In this document: in pieces, positions 16,905 through 24,141 of the stretch
How positions within the stretch are numbered: position 1 is the first letter of the stretch
Layout of the letters: each line of letters opens with the position of its first letter
Assembly (NCBI GenBank): GCA_003243255.1
Contig: QFQM01000060.1
Span: 1 to 24,141, forward strand
From: Flavobacterium psychrophilum
Lineage (GTDB): Bacteria; Bacteroidota; Bacteroidia; Flavobacteriales; Flavobacteriaceae
Reading direction: 5' to 3'
DNA: 24,141 nt
Position numbers and translations under genes: made by a program
The notes under the pieces: generated by a model
Told to the model about the DNA's origin: nothing
The model's input: only the letters and a program-made list of their open reading frames with translations
Database searches by the model: none

Positions 16905-17562
16905 ATAATATATTCTGTCCTCGAATCTGTATTAAACAATATCGTCCGGTGTAAATTTATAAAGTAAAGTGTGATCCCACAACTTGATAACGCGATTGCG
17001 ACCGATAGTAATACTGATGGTTTAAAGCAACCCGCTACAGGATATTTAGGAAAGATCCACTGATAGGCAATACACCCCATCTCAATAACACCCCAAATGA
17101 ATTTTCACTATGATTGAGCCTAACTGACATATGTCGCTCAGTATATTTAATTAAAATAGTTTAACATTCTTTCTTGGGAGAGTAGGTATTGCCTTGGCAG
17201 CAGCACACGTAGTGAGAACATTGAAGCTATCAGTTCCTGTTCTTCGCTATTCAAAGAAACTCTATGTGTAATGTATTAACCATTTCTTAACAAAATTTCC
17301 GCATTAATCATTGCTAATTTTAATAAGTTTGATTTCATCCAATCTTTTACTACTACAATGTTAATCAAAGCATATACTTTCGGCAACGCCTCTTCTGGAC
17401 CGCAATCCAAAATTGAACACCAGCGATACATCCCAGATTAGTTTCTAGGCTATTTTTAATGGTGAAAATCACACTTTCTTGGTTACCTGAAATCCCAATT
17501 TCTTTAGGTAGCTAGGGTACTATATGCCATTATTTCCTTTTAAATCAATTAATTATTAATAA
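16905..17562. other. 658-bp intergenic region, no gene recognised
   Basis: No convincing coding frame was found. The region holds overlapping palindromes at 17115-17142: GACATATGTC at 17126-17135, flanked by TGAGC/GCTCA and by ACTGA/TCAGT. It also has a 13-base string at 17175-17187 identical to the usual 3' end of bacterial 5S rRNA, and an exact -7-like TAAGTTTG (17324-17331) without a matching -33. The last ~40 bases before 17563 are an AT-rich leader. The promoter for the two-gene RHS unit is presumably here, but I cannot place it with confidence. Confidence 0.45.
17115..17142. repeat. Nested palindromes, possible operator
   Basis: GACATATGTC (17126-17135) is a perfect 10-bp palindrome. 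TGAGC (17115-17119) pairs with GCTCA (17136-17140), and ACTGA (17123-17127) pairs with TCAGT (17138-17142). The layout suits a dimeric protein-binding site, but its target gene is unclear. Confidence 0.35.
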
Positions 17563-17991
17563 ATGAAGCACTTATTTTACATTTTGCTGCTTTCAGGCTA
17601 CGGCTGTTTTTCGCAAAACGCGCTGGTATTTAGCTATGATGCAGCAGGCAATCAGATCAAGCGGGAGCTGATCTGTCTTACATGCGATGATCCCTCAGGG
17701 CAACGCGTTGCGAACCCTGAGCTAACCAAAAGCAAGGATTATCAGGATATTTCATATTATCCTAATCCTGTTGTTGAGGAGCTGCATATACGATGGGAGA
17801 ATACCCAAGAAACATTTGTGACGGGAATTGAGGTATATTCATTTTCGGGTCAGCAAGTAGGTTCTGCAGAACAGCTTTCTGGGGTTTCCGAAACTTCAGT
17901 CAGCTTTGCCCAATTGGCTTCAGGTATGTATGCCGTAATTCTGGTTTATAACGACGGAACAAAGAAAGATCTTAAAGTTGTAAAGAAATAA
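17563..17991 (+). CDS. Small secreted YD-motif protein with T9SS type A sorting domain
   Basis: A 142-residue secreted protein. It has a signal peptide (MKHLFYILLLSGYGCFSQN) and a single YD-type motif right after cleavage (LVFSYDAAGNQIKRE). A short linker with CLTCDD follows. The last ~80 residues are a T9SS type A sorting domain: YYPNPVVEELHIRW, IEVYSFSGQQV, LASGMYAVILVYNDG and a basic end (KKDLKVVKK). Apart from that sorting domain almost nothing else is present, so it carries no catalytic domain. It ends two bases before the giant RHS gene on the same strand and must be co-translated with it. Possible roles (inference) are a sorting or tethering partner for the RHS protein, or a surface anchor. 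The leader is AT-rich with no Shine-Dalgarno site. Confidence 0.88.
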   Translation: MKHLFYILLLSGYGCFSQNALVFSYDAAGNQIKRELICLTCDDPSGQRVANPELTKSKDYQDISYYPNPVVEELHIRWENTQETFVTGIEVYSFSGQQVGSAEQLSGVSETSVSFAQLASGMYAVILVYNDGTKKDLKVVKK

Positions 17992-17993
17992 CC

Positions 17994-20900
17994 ATGAAAA
18001 ATCTATACATACTTCTTACGATACTGCTGGCAGCATCGATGAATGCACAGCATTATGAAGGTACCCCTATGCCGGGCAGTACTATAATACAGCACTCACT
18101 GAAAGAGGTTGAACCTTCAGGGTTAACCACAATGTCAGCTACCCAGGCCCTTACAGCCGGAACCCCAACCGGAAACTCACAGTTTACGGGTGTTATCAAA
18201 GGAGAATTATCCGTATCGCTTTCGGGCGGAGCTTCGTATAATGTTCCGTTTACAGTGCCGCCAGGCATCAATAAAGTTGTACCTCAGGTCGGTCTGGCCT
18301 ACAATAGCCAGGGAGGTAACGGTATAGCAGGTTACGGCTGGGAGATTTACGGAATATCCAGCATAACAAGGGTACCCTCTACAACACACCATGACAGTAA
18401 AATTGACCCTGTTGACTTTGACAATCTGGATCGATATTCGATGGACGGACAGCGCCTGATGCTTAAAAGTGGCACCTATGGTGCCTCGGGAAGCATCTAC
18501 GAGACAGAGGCTTACAGCAATGTGAAGATTACTGCTTATGGAGTTTCCATGTATGGCGGAACTCTTGGACCAAACTATTTCCTGGTAGAGAACGCCGATG
18601 GATCTAAAGCCTACTACGGCAACTCATTATCTTCACAGGGCAGAGAAACCTGGTACATCACTTCATGGGAGAATGCACAAGGTGTCCGTATCGACTATAT
18701 CTATTTAAAAGACGATAATAACAACGATATAAGGATATCAAAAATACGTTACGGCACAAACGCGGCCAATACATTCCTTAATGAGATAGAGTTCGTATAT
18801 TCAAGCCGCTACCGCCCTGAACAGCGATTTATAGGTGGAGCAAGTTTTTTTGATAACCAGATACTCAGGCAGGTCAATATCAAAGCGCAGGATATGACCT
18901 ACAGAAATTATCTGTTATCACATAATATAACCGACCTGGGATACCAGCGCCTTACCAGTATTACGGAAGGTGTAGGTAGCCAGTACCTGAATCCTACCTT
19001 ATTTACCTATGACGATACCTCCTCATCGATAAGCTACAGTTCAGGATCGGCAACTATACCTGAACTTACCAATATAGCGTCCAATAATGCGAGGATGGTC
19101 CCCGGAGATTATGACGGTGATGGAAGAATGGACTTCATCATCTACGCTACATCGGGAGAATTCAATAAGAATAAATACTGGTTGTATACCGACGTATTCA
19201 GCCAATATCCTATGGTAAGTGCTGACAACAGTTCTGGAGCATTTGCCGAGATATTCTCGATAAAGAACCTTTTGGGTGATTATACATATGGACACAAACT
19301 TTCTCCGGCCGAAGGCTGGGCAGTAGTCCAACCGCAGACATCACAGTTGCGTATTCGCGTTTGTTCAGGTTTGTCAGCAGTTTCACCTATAAGTTTACAG
19401 TACGACAAAATTATAAGTAATACCAGCCTTGGAGGTAATGTAGAGCGTAATTATTACAGTGGAGACTTCAACGGAGATGGCCTGACGGATGTTGTCGCTG
19501 TGGTTAAAGCGACAGGACAGATTTTCTTTATTAATCTTGACAAGACAATAACCTCCACATTCAGTAATCCGGCAGGCTATCTTACAGAGGTTATCGGCAG
19601 TAGCGACCGTGTTATCGTAGGAGATCATGATGGGGATGGCAAATCGGAGCTAATTCATTTCCAAAACGGTAAGTTTAGGGTGTATACCATGAATGAAAAT
19701 AACAGTACCTTTTCGGTTGCTGTTTCAGTAAGTTCTGCTTATGTGAGTACGTCGGTAAACATCATGCCGGGTGACTACAACGGTGACGGGAAAATGGATT
19801 TTATCATCCCTAGAGGGAGCGGGTATGACGAATACAGGGTATTTACTTCCAATGGCCTCGGATATACGATTGCAGTGCAGATTTTTTCGGGCATAACCTA
19901 TGCAGTAAACAACTCCCTGAACAGTTGGTATTATATTCCTAACGACTACAACAATGATGGTAAGACCGATCTTTTGCTTTACAAGGCCAGTGGGGCTGTC
20001 AATGGCTCAGGTAATGTTACGCTGACTTGCTACCTTAACAAAGCGGGTACCTTTAGTCATCAGGCGGGCAACTATCTTTATGTGAGCAGTGGCACTCAGG
20101 CAGGTATTGACGCCTATACGCTTCCTGTGTTTCTTGATCCAGACCAAAGCAATGCTAACCTGGAACTTGCATGTGTTAGAAATAGTAAAATTACGTATTT
20201 CAAATCGTCAAAAGATTTTGCAAAAGAAAAGCTGCTACGAACCATTACCAACGGAAATGGCGTTACAGAAACCATTTCCTACAGTCCATTGGTAAACAAT
20301 TGTAATACACCCGGATGCGTGTCGGCTTATACCAGTGATGCTTATGCGGAGAATTATCCTAATTTTGACGTAACAAACAAGCCTAATTTCTATGTTGTAT
20401 CACAACTGGAAAAACAAAGTACTGACCATTATAAAAAACAGACTTACAGATATAAAGGGGCTGTTATCAATTATAAAGGTTTAGGCTTTATCGGGTTCAA
20501 GAGTATTCTTAAGACCAATTGGTATGAAAATAATGCTGAGGTAATATCTAACGTGATTATCAACGACATCTCAAAAAGAGGTGCCCTAACAGAGAATATT
20601 GTAGTAGCTGGTTGGGGTTCAACGGGGTATTCACCATCGGTATTCCTCCAAAAGTCAGTATACGGTTATCAGGCACAAACGCTGGCAAATAAAGTGTACA
20701 AGCTTTCTAATACTACACTGAGTACCACCAACCAATTGGAAGGAACTTCTCATGCCGTAAGCAATACGTATGATGCATACAACAATATAACTGCGACAAG
20801 CTTTACAAAGTCAGGTACTACTACTGAGCAAACAGGAACAACAACTTATGAGTACTTAAATAGTACATCCTCTCCCTATTATATAGGCAGATTAAGTAAA

Positions 20901-23900
20901 GTCAATACCTCAGTAACCCATAACGGTGCTACAATGACTACCGAAGAGTTAAATACTTATGGTGCTAACCAGTTGGTATCCCAGAAGAAAAAGAAGGGAC
21001 ATCTCACAGATTACATTACCGAGGATTATACTTATGATACTTTTGGAAATATCACTGAGACCAAAATATCCGCTCCGGGTTATGCTGTCAGGACGGCTAC
21101 TACAACTTATACACCGTCGGGTATATTTGTGACCCAATCAAAAGATATAAAAGGCCTTGTTACTAATTTCGGATACGATTATACTTTAAGTGGCTTTTTG
21201 TGGTATATTACCGATCCGCAGGGTAAGCGTATTAATTATAATTATGATGCGTTTGGAAAAGTTACCGAAAAAGAGGATTACAATGGTAATGTGGATGTAA
21301 CCTCTTATACCAAACAAGGGAGTAATGATATTACTTCTGAAAGTTATTTTACAGGGAGAAGCGAATACACACAGTACGATGATTTGGGTAGGCCCGTAGT
21401 CAAGGGACTTAGAAATGTGGATGGAAGCTGGTCATATATCAAGACAGAATATGATAAGCATGACCGTGTGGTAAGCGTAAGCCAACCATATGCTACCCTT
21501 GGAGGTATACCTTCCCAATTCAGTACCACCAGTTATGATCTTTATGGGCGAATACTTCAAACAGTAGAACATACGGGTAAGGTAACGAACTATACCTACA
21601 GCGGTCTTAGTACTGTTGAAAATGATGGTGCTAATACCAAAACTACGGTGAGGAATTCCGCAGGCTATATTACTTCGGTACAAGACAACGGAGGTACAAT
21701 CGATTATCAATACTATCCAAATGGTAAACTCAAGCAAAGTAACTATGGTGGCTATGTGATCAGTATAGAACAGGACGGATGGGGTAACAGGAAAAAGCTT
21801 GTTGACCCTTCGGCAGGAACATTTACTTACCAGTACAATCCTTTTAGTGAGATTATTGAGGAAATCTCGCCAAAAGGTACCAGGGGCTGGATACGCAATA
21901 GCAATGGCAATGTACAAATAGAATGGGCTGACGGTGATGGTGAAAATTCGAGTACTTTTTATAGCTATTTCAAGGGAATGGTTAAGCGTAAGGAGCGTCA
22001 GACTGCTGATGGAGCTATATTCGTTATCGATAATACTTTTGATTCGGTAGGAAGGCTTACCGTTGCTGAGGAAGTGACCCCCGAAGCTACTTTCCGTAAG
22101 AGTTACCAATACAACAGTTATGGACAGATGTTCAAAGAGACCCTTTATGCCGATAATGTCGGAAACGATGGTGGCGGAGGCCAGACCAATACGGTTGTAC
22201 TGGAACATGTTTACCAGTACGGACATAAGCTAAAGACACTTGATTTCGAAACCCAACAACTTTTATATGAGAACACCAGCGTAAATTCTCGTATGCAGGT
22301 AACATCTGCCAAGTACGGCAACAACCTGGTTGCGAATAATACTTTCGACCAGTATGGGTTTCCAACCCAGGTTAAATATGGTTCAGTCCTGACCCAAAAC
22401 ACTGTATTTGAACCCCAGCATGGTACGCTTACTTCAAGAAACACGCTAATGGGTACCTTTACCAGGTCGGAATCTTTCGGTTATGACGCTATGGACAGGT
22501 TGACCCAATTTACCAATAACAACGGTGTGCAGGAACAGCAGGTTTATGACGACCGTGGCAGGATATCTTCCAATGCAATGGGTAGCTATACTTACAATTC
22601 TACTAACTATCGTCATACAGCTACAGAAATAAGCACTGCGGGACTTGCGTATTACAGCAACAGGATGGGAATATTCTTCAGGGGTATGGAAGACCGCAAG
22701 GGATGGACTACCACTTTTCCCAACACAGTCACTTACGATAGCTCAAAATCAAAAACGGGCTCGTACTCACTGCGACTTAATGGCAGTTCATTCCAAAATG
22801 CAGATGCCGATTCATGGGTAAACATCAACAATGATACTACAACCCAATATACTTTTTCTGGTTGGGTATATAGTGACGGGCCGGGTGTGCGCCTTTACCT
22901 TTGTATGCAGGATGAATCGCAACTGGGAACTGGTACTTTTAGCACCGTTTATAAAAGTGAAGTTACAACCGGACAGTGGACTTATATGACCTTGACTGTT
23001 CCCGTAGCGGCTACAGTAAAGAGATTGAGTATCAGAGTGCATAAAACAGGCGCGGGTTATGTATGGTTCGATGATATCCGTATTTCAAGAAACGCAGTGG
23101 ATAACGGTATTCGAGAACTTAATATCGACTATAATATGTTTAAGGCTCCAATGGAAATTAGTGAGACCGGGGTTGACAGGATATCGTTTGATTATAATGC
23201 GGATCGTACCAGATCTGTCATGTATTACGGAAATACGAATAGCGATAAGCTGGAAAGACCTTTCAGGAAGTATTATTCTGCAGACGGAACGATCGAAGTA
23301 AAATACGATGTGGTAAATGACGCTTATGAATATACGACCTATATAGGTGGCAATCCATATTCAGCGCCCGTGCTACATAGAAGAAGAGAAAATACCAGCG
23401 GATATTATTTCCTCCTAAGGGACTATATGGGCAGCATACTGGCTATTACAAACCAAAGCGGAGGCGTAGTGGAGAAACGCATGTTTGACGCCTGGGGTAA
23501 TCTTTTCAAGGCTTACAATGGTACAGGTGAAGTGATCTCAGGCATGGAATTCCTTGACAGGGGATATACCGGACATGAACATCTTCAGACCGTAGCCCTA
23601 ATCAATATGAATGGAAGGCTTTATGATCCTACAATGCATCGCTTCCTTCAGCCCGACAATCATGTTCAGGATCCGCAAAACACGCAAAACTACAACAGGT
23701 ACGGTTATGTGTATAACAATCCGTTGAAATATAATGATCAGTCAGGTGAATTCTTGGGCAGCATATTGACGGCTATAGGTTCGGCCATAGGGAACTTTAT
23801 CCAGCATGGCGTAAATTTTAATGATTATAATTGGGATCGCCTGGAGAACTCCTGGAAAATTGATATGGGACTATTTAAGGGTAATTTCGGACAGATACTC

Positions 23901-24141
23901 TCGAAATGGACATGGGGTTCAATTAATACAGTAGTTGGTAACCTTATAGGTCACGGTGCTAATGCTGTAGGACTTGTACGTGATGTTACTTACCTTGAAG
24001 GAGCTGTTGCTATTGCAGGACTTACCAATGGTGAATTTGAAGCTTTTACCGTTGGACCTTACATTTTTGGGCCTAAGGATTTTAAAGCAGACTGGAGGGA
24101 CCATCTTTTTGTGCATGAATATGGACATTATATACAAAACC
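17994..24141 (+). CDS. Giant secreted SpvB/FG-GAP/YD-repeat RHS protein with metallopeptidase-like tip, 3' end outside window
   Basis: The frame is open from ATG 17994 to the window end (2049 residues visible). After a signal peptide (MKNLYILLTILLAASMNAQ) comes an SpvB/TcdB-like N-terminal region (GELSVSLSGGASYNVPFTVPPG, PQVGLAYNSQGGNGIAGYGW). Five FG-GAP/VCBS-type calcium-loop repeats begin near residues 372, 491, 544, 594 and 651 (DYDGDGRMD, DFNGDGLTD and so on). Many YD repeats follow (YDAFGKVTEKEDYNGN, YDLYGRILQ). A jelly-roll carbohydrate-binding-like insert lies at ~1563-1698. The RHS core is at ~1809-1916 (RDYMGSILAIT, MNGRLYDPTMHRFLQPDN, NNPLKYNDQSGE). The variable tip starts after ~1916, with hydrophobic glycine-rich helices and HEYGH at 2041-2045, a zinc-peptidase HExxH motif. 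Such proteins form a hollow shell around a toxin tip (family knowledge). An immunity gene would be expected past the right edge. Confidence 0.92.
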   Translation, partial: MKNLYILLTILLAASMNAQHYEGTPMPGSTIIQHSLKEVEPSGLTTMSATQALTAGTPTGNSQFTGVIKGELSVSLSGGASYNVPFTVPPGINKVVPQVGLAYNSQGGNGIAGYGWEIYGISSITRVPSTTHHDSKIDPVDFDNLDRYSMDGQRLMLKSGTYGASGSIYETEAYSNVKITAYGVSMYGGTLGPNYFLVENADGSKAYYGNSLSSQGRETWYITSWENAQGVRIDYIYLKDDNNNDIRISKIRYGTNAANTFLNEIEFVYSSRYRPEQRFIGGASFFDNQILRQVNIKAQDMTYRNYLLSHNITDLGYQRLTSITEGVGSQYLNPTLFTYDDTSSSISYSSGSATIPELTNIASNNARMVPGDYDGDGRMDFIIYATSGEFNKNKYWLYTDVFSQYPMVSADNSSGAFAEIFSIKNLLGDYTYGHKLSPAEGWAVVQPQTSQLRIRVCSGLSAVSPISLQYDKIISNTSLGGNVERNYYSGDFNGDGLTDVVAVVKATGQIFFINLDKTITSTFSNPAGYLTEVIGSSDRVIVGDHDGDGKSELIHFQNGKFRVYTMNENNSTFSVAVSVSSAYVSTSVNIMPGDYNGDGKMDFIIPRGSGYDEYRVFTSNGLGYTIAVQIFSGITYAVNNSLNSWYYIPNDYNNDGKTDLLLYKASGAVNGSGNVTLTCYLNKAGTFSHQAGNYLYVSSGTQAGIDAYTLPVFLDPDQSNANLELACVRNSKITYFKSSKDFAKEKLLRTITNGNGVTETISYSPLVNNCNTPGCVSAYTSDAYAENYPNFDVTNKPNFYVVSQLEKQSTDHYKKQTYRYKGAVINYKGLGFIGFKSILKTNWYENNAEVISNVIINDISKRGALTENIVVAGWGSTGYSPSVFLQKSVYGYQAQTLANKVYKLSNTTLSTTNQLEGTSHAVSNTYDAYNNITATSFTKSGTTTEQTGTTTYEYLNSTSSPYYIGRLSKVNTSVTHNGATMTTEELNTYGANQLVSQKKKKGHLTDYITEDYTYDTFGNITETKISAPGYAVRTATTTYTPSGIFVTQSKDIKGLVTNFGYDYTLSGFLWYITDPQGKRINYNYDAFGKVTEKEDYNGNVDVTSYTKQGSNDITSESYFTGRSEYTQYDDLGRPVVKGLRNVDGSWSYIKTEYDKHDRVVSVSQPYATLGGIPSQFSTTSYDLYGRILQTVEHTGKVTNYTYSGLSTVENDGANTKTTVRNSAGYITSVQDNGGTIDYQYYPNGKLKQSNYGGYVISIEQDGWGNRKKLVDPSAGTFTYQYNPFSEIIEEISPKGTRGWIRNSNGNVQIEWADGDGENSSTFYSYFKGMVKRKERQTADGAIFVIDNTFDSVGRLTVAEEVTPEATFRKSYQYNSYGQMFKETLYADNVGNDGGGGQTNTVVLEHVYQYGHKLKTLDFETQQLLYENTSVNSRMQVTSAKYGNNLVANNTFDQYGFPTQVKYGSVLTQNTVFEPQHGTLTSRNTLMGTFTRSESFGYDAMDRLTQFTNNNGVQEQQVYDDRGRISSNAMGSYTYNSTNYRHTATEISTAGLAYYSNRMGIFFRGMEDRKGWTTTFPNTVTYDSSKSKTGSYSLRLNGSSFQNADADSWVNINNDTTTQYTFSGWVYSDGPGVRLYLCMQDESQLGTGTFSTVYKSEVTTGQWTYMTLTVPVAATVKRLSIRVHKTGAGYVWFDDIRISRNAVDNGIRELNIDYNMFKAPMEISETGVDRISFDYNADRTRSVMYYGNTNSDKLERPFRKYYSADGTIEVKYDVVNDAYEYTTYIGGNPYSAPVLHRRRENTSGYYFLLRDYMGSILAITNQSGGVVEKRMFDAWGNLFKAYNGTGEVISGMEFLDRGYTGHEHLQTVALINMNGRLYDPTMHRFLQPDNHVQDPQNTQNYNRYGYVYNNPLKYNDQSGEFLGSILTAIGSAIGNFIQHGVNFNDYNWDRLENSWKIDMGLFKGNFGQILSKWTWGSINTVVGNLIGHGANAVGLVRDVTYLEGAVAIAGLTNGEFEAFTVGPYIFGPKDFKADWRDHLFVHEYGHYIQN

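Noticed and set aside
16960..17063. A short plus-strand stretch reading DNAIATDSNTDGLKQP up to a stop at 17061-17063.
   Set aside because: Only about 25 codons lie between stops, with no start and no recognisable match; it is too short to call even as a remnant.
21432..22226. A 264-codon minus-strand frame inside the giant RHS gene.
   Set aside because: It is wholly antisense to a continuous YD-repeat frame with clear homology. The composition (Ser/Thr/Ile/Tyr-rich) is that of a shadow of repetitive coding sequence.

Overview
The window looks like the chromosome of a member of the Flavobacteriia (Bacteroidota), probably Flavobacterium-like. Four things point there: a type IX secretion (T9SS) type A C-terminal sorting domain, Bacteroidota-style RHS/YD-repeat proteins, a near-consensus Bacteroidota promoter (TTG, then TAnnTTTG) with A-rich leaders instead of Shine-Dalgarno sites, and a tail-end operon gene resembling the DUF6268 outer-membrane barrels. 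No rRNA, tRNA, insertion sequence, phage or CRISPR array was seen.

Layout. (1) 1-1509: two short-chain dehydrogenase/reductase (SDR) genes; the first lacks only its start at the left edge, the second is cut off at its 3' end. (2) About 1490-3560: an orphan RHS tip with no N-terminal secretion part. It has YD repeats, an RHS core and a private C-terminal domain with a Cys...His pattern, and it overlaps a small AT-rich lipoprotein gene that is the likely immunity gene. (3) 3744-3929: the C-terminal 59 codons of an aldo/keto reductase (AKR), then a strong terminator at 4082-4112. The RHS module therefore sits between two broken oxidoreductase genes. (4) 4177-11061, minus strand: an RND efflux operon (TolC-type channel, adaptor, RND pump, beta-barrel protein), divergent from (5) 11319-13084, a LytS-type sensor kinase with an overlapping LytTR response regulator. 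(6) 13424-15755: a TetR-family regulator with an operator-like motif inside its own promoter, a similar motif before the next gene, a lipoprotein with two ABM-like domains, a complete AKR and a strong terminator. (7) 15894-16904, minus strand: an acyl-CoA dehydrogenase-like flavoprotein. (8) 17563 to the right edge: a small YD-motif protein with a T9SS sorting domain, then two bases later a giant SpvB/FG-GAP/YD-repeat/RHS protein (2049 residues visible) whose C-terminal tip shows an HEYGH zinc-peptidase motif where the window ends.

How it fits together. The oxidoreductase, ABM and TetR genes look like a redox or electrophile-stress response set. The kinase-regulator pair probably controls the neighbouring efflux operon. 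The two RHS loci belong to different core subfamilies and look like polymorphic-toxin systems: one intact secreted locus with a tiny T9SS partner, and one displaced tip-plus-immunity cassette. The most notable points are the cassette lodged in a broken oxidoreductase operon, its Cys/His tip paired with a lipoprotein, and the two-gene unit of a T9SS mini-protein and a giant RHS protein. All functional statements come from reading motifs by eye; no database search was run.
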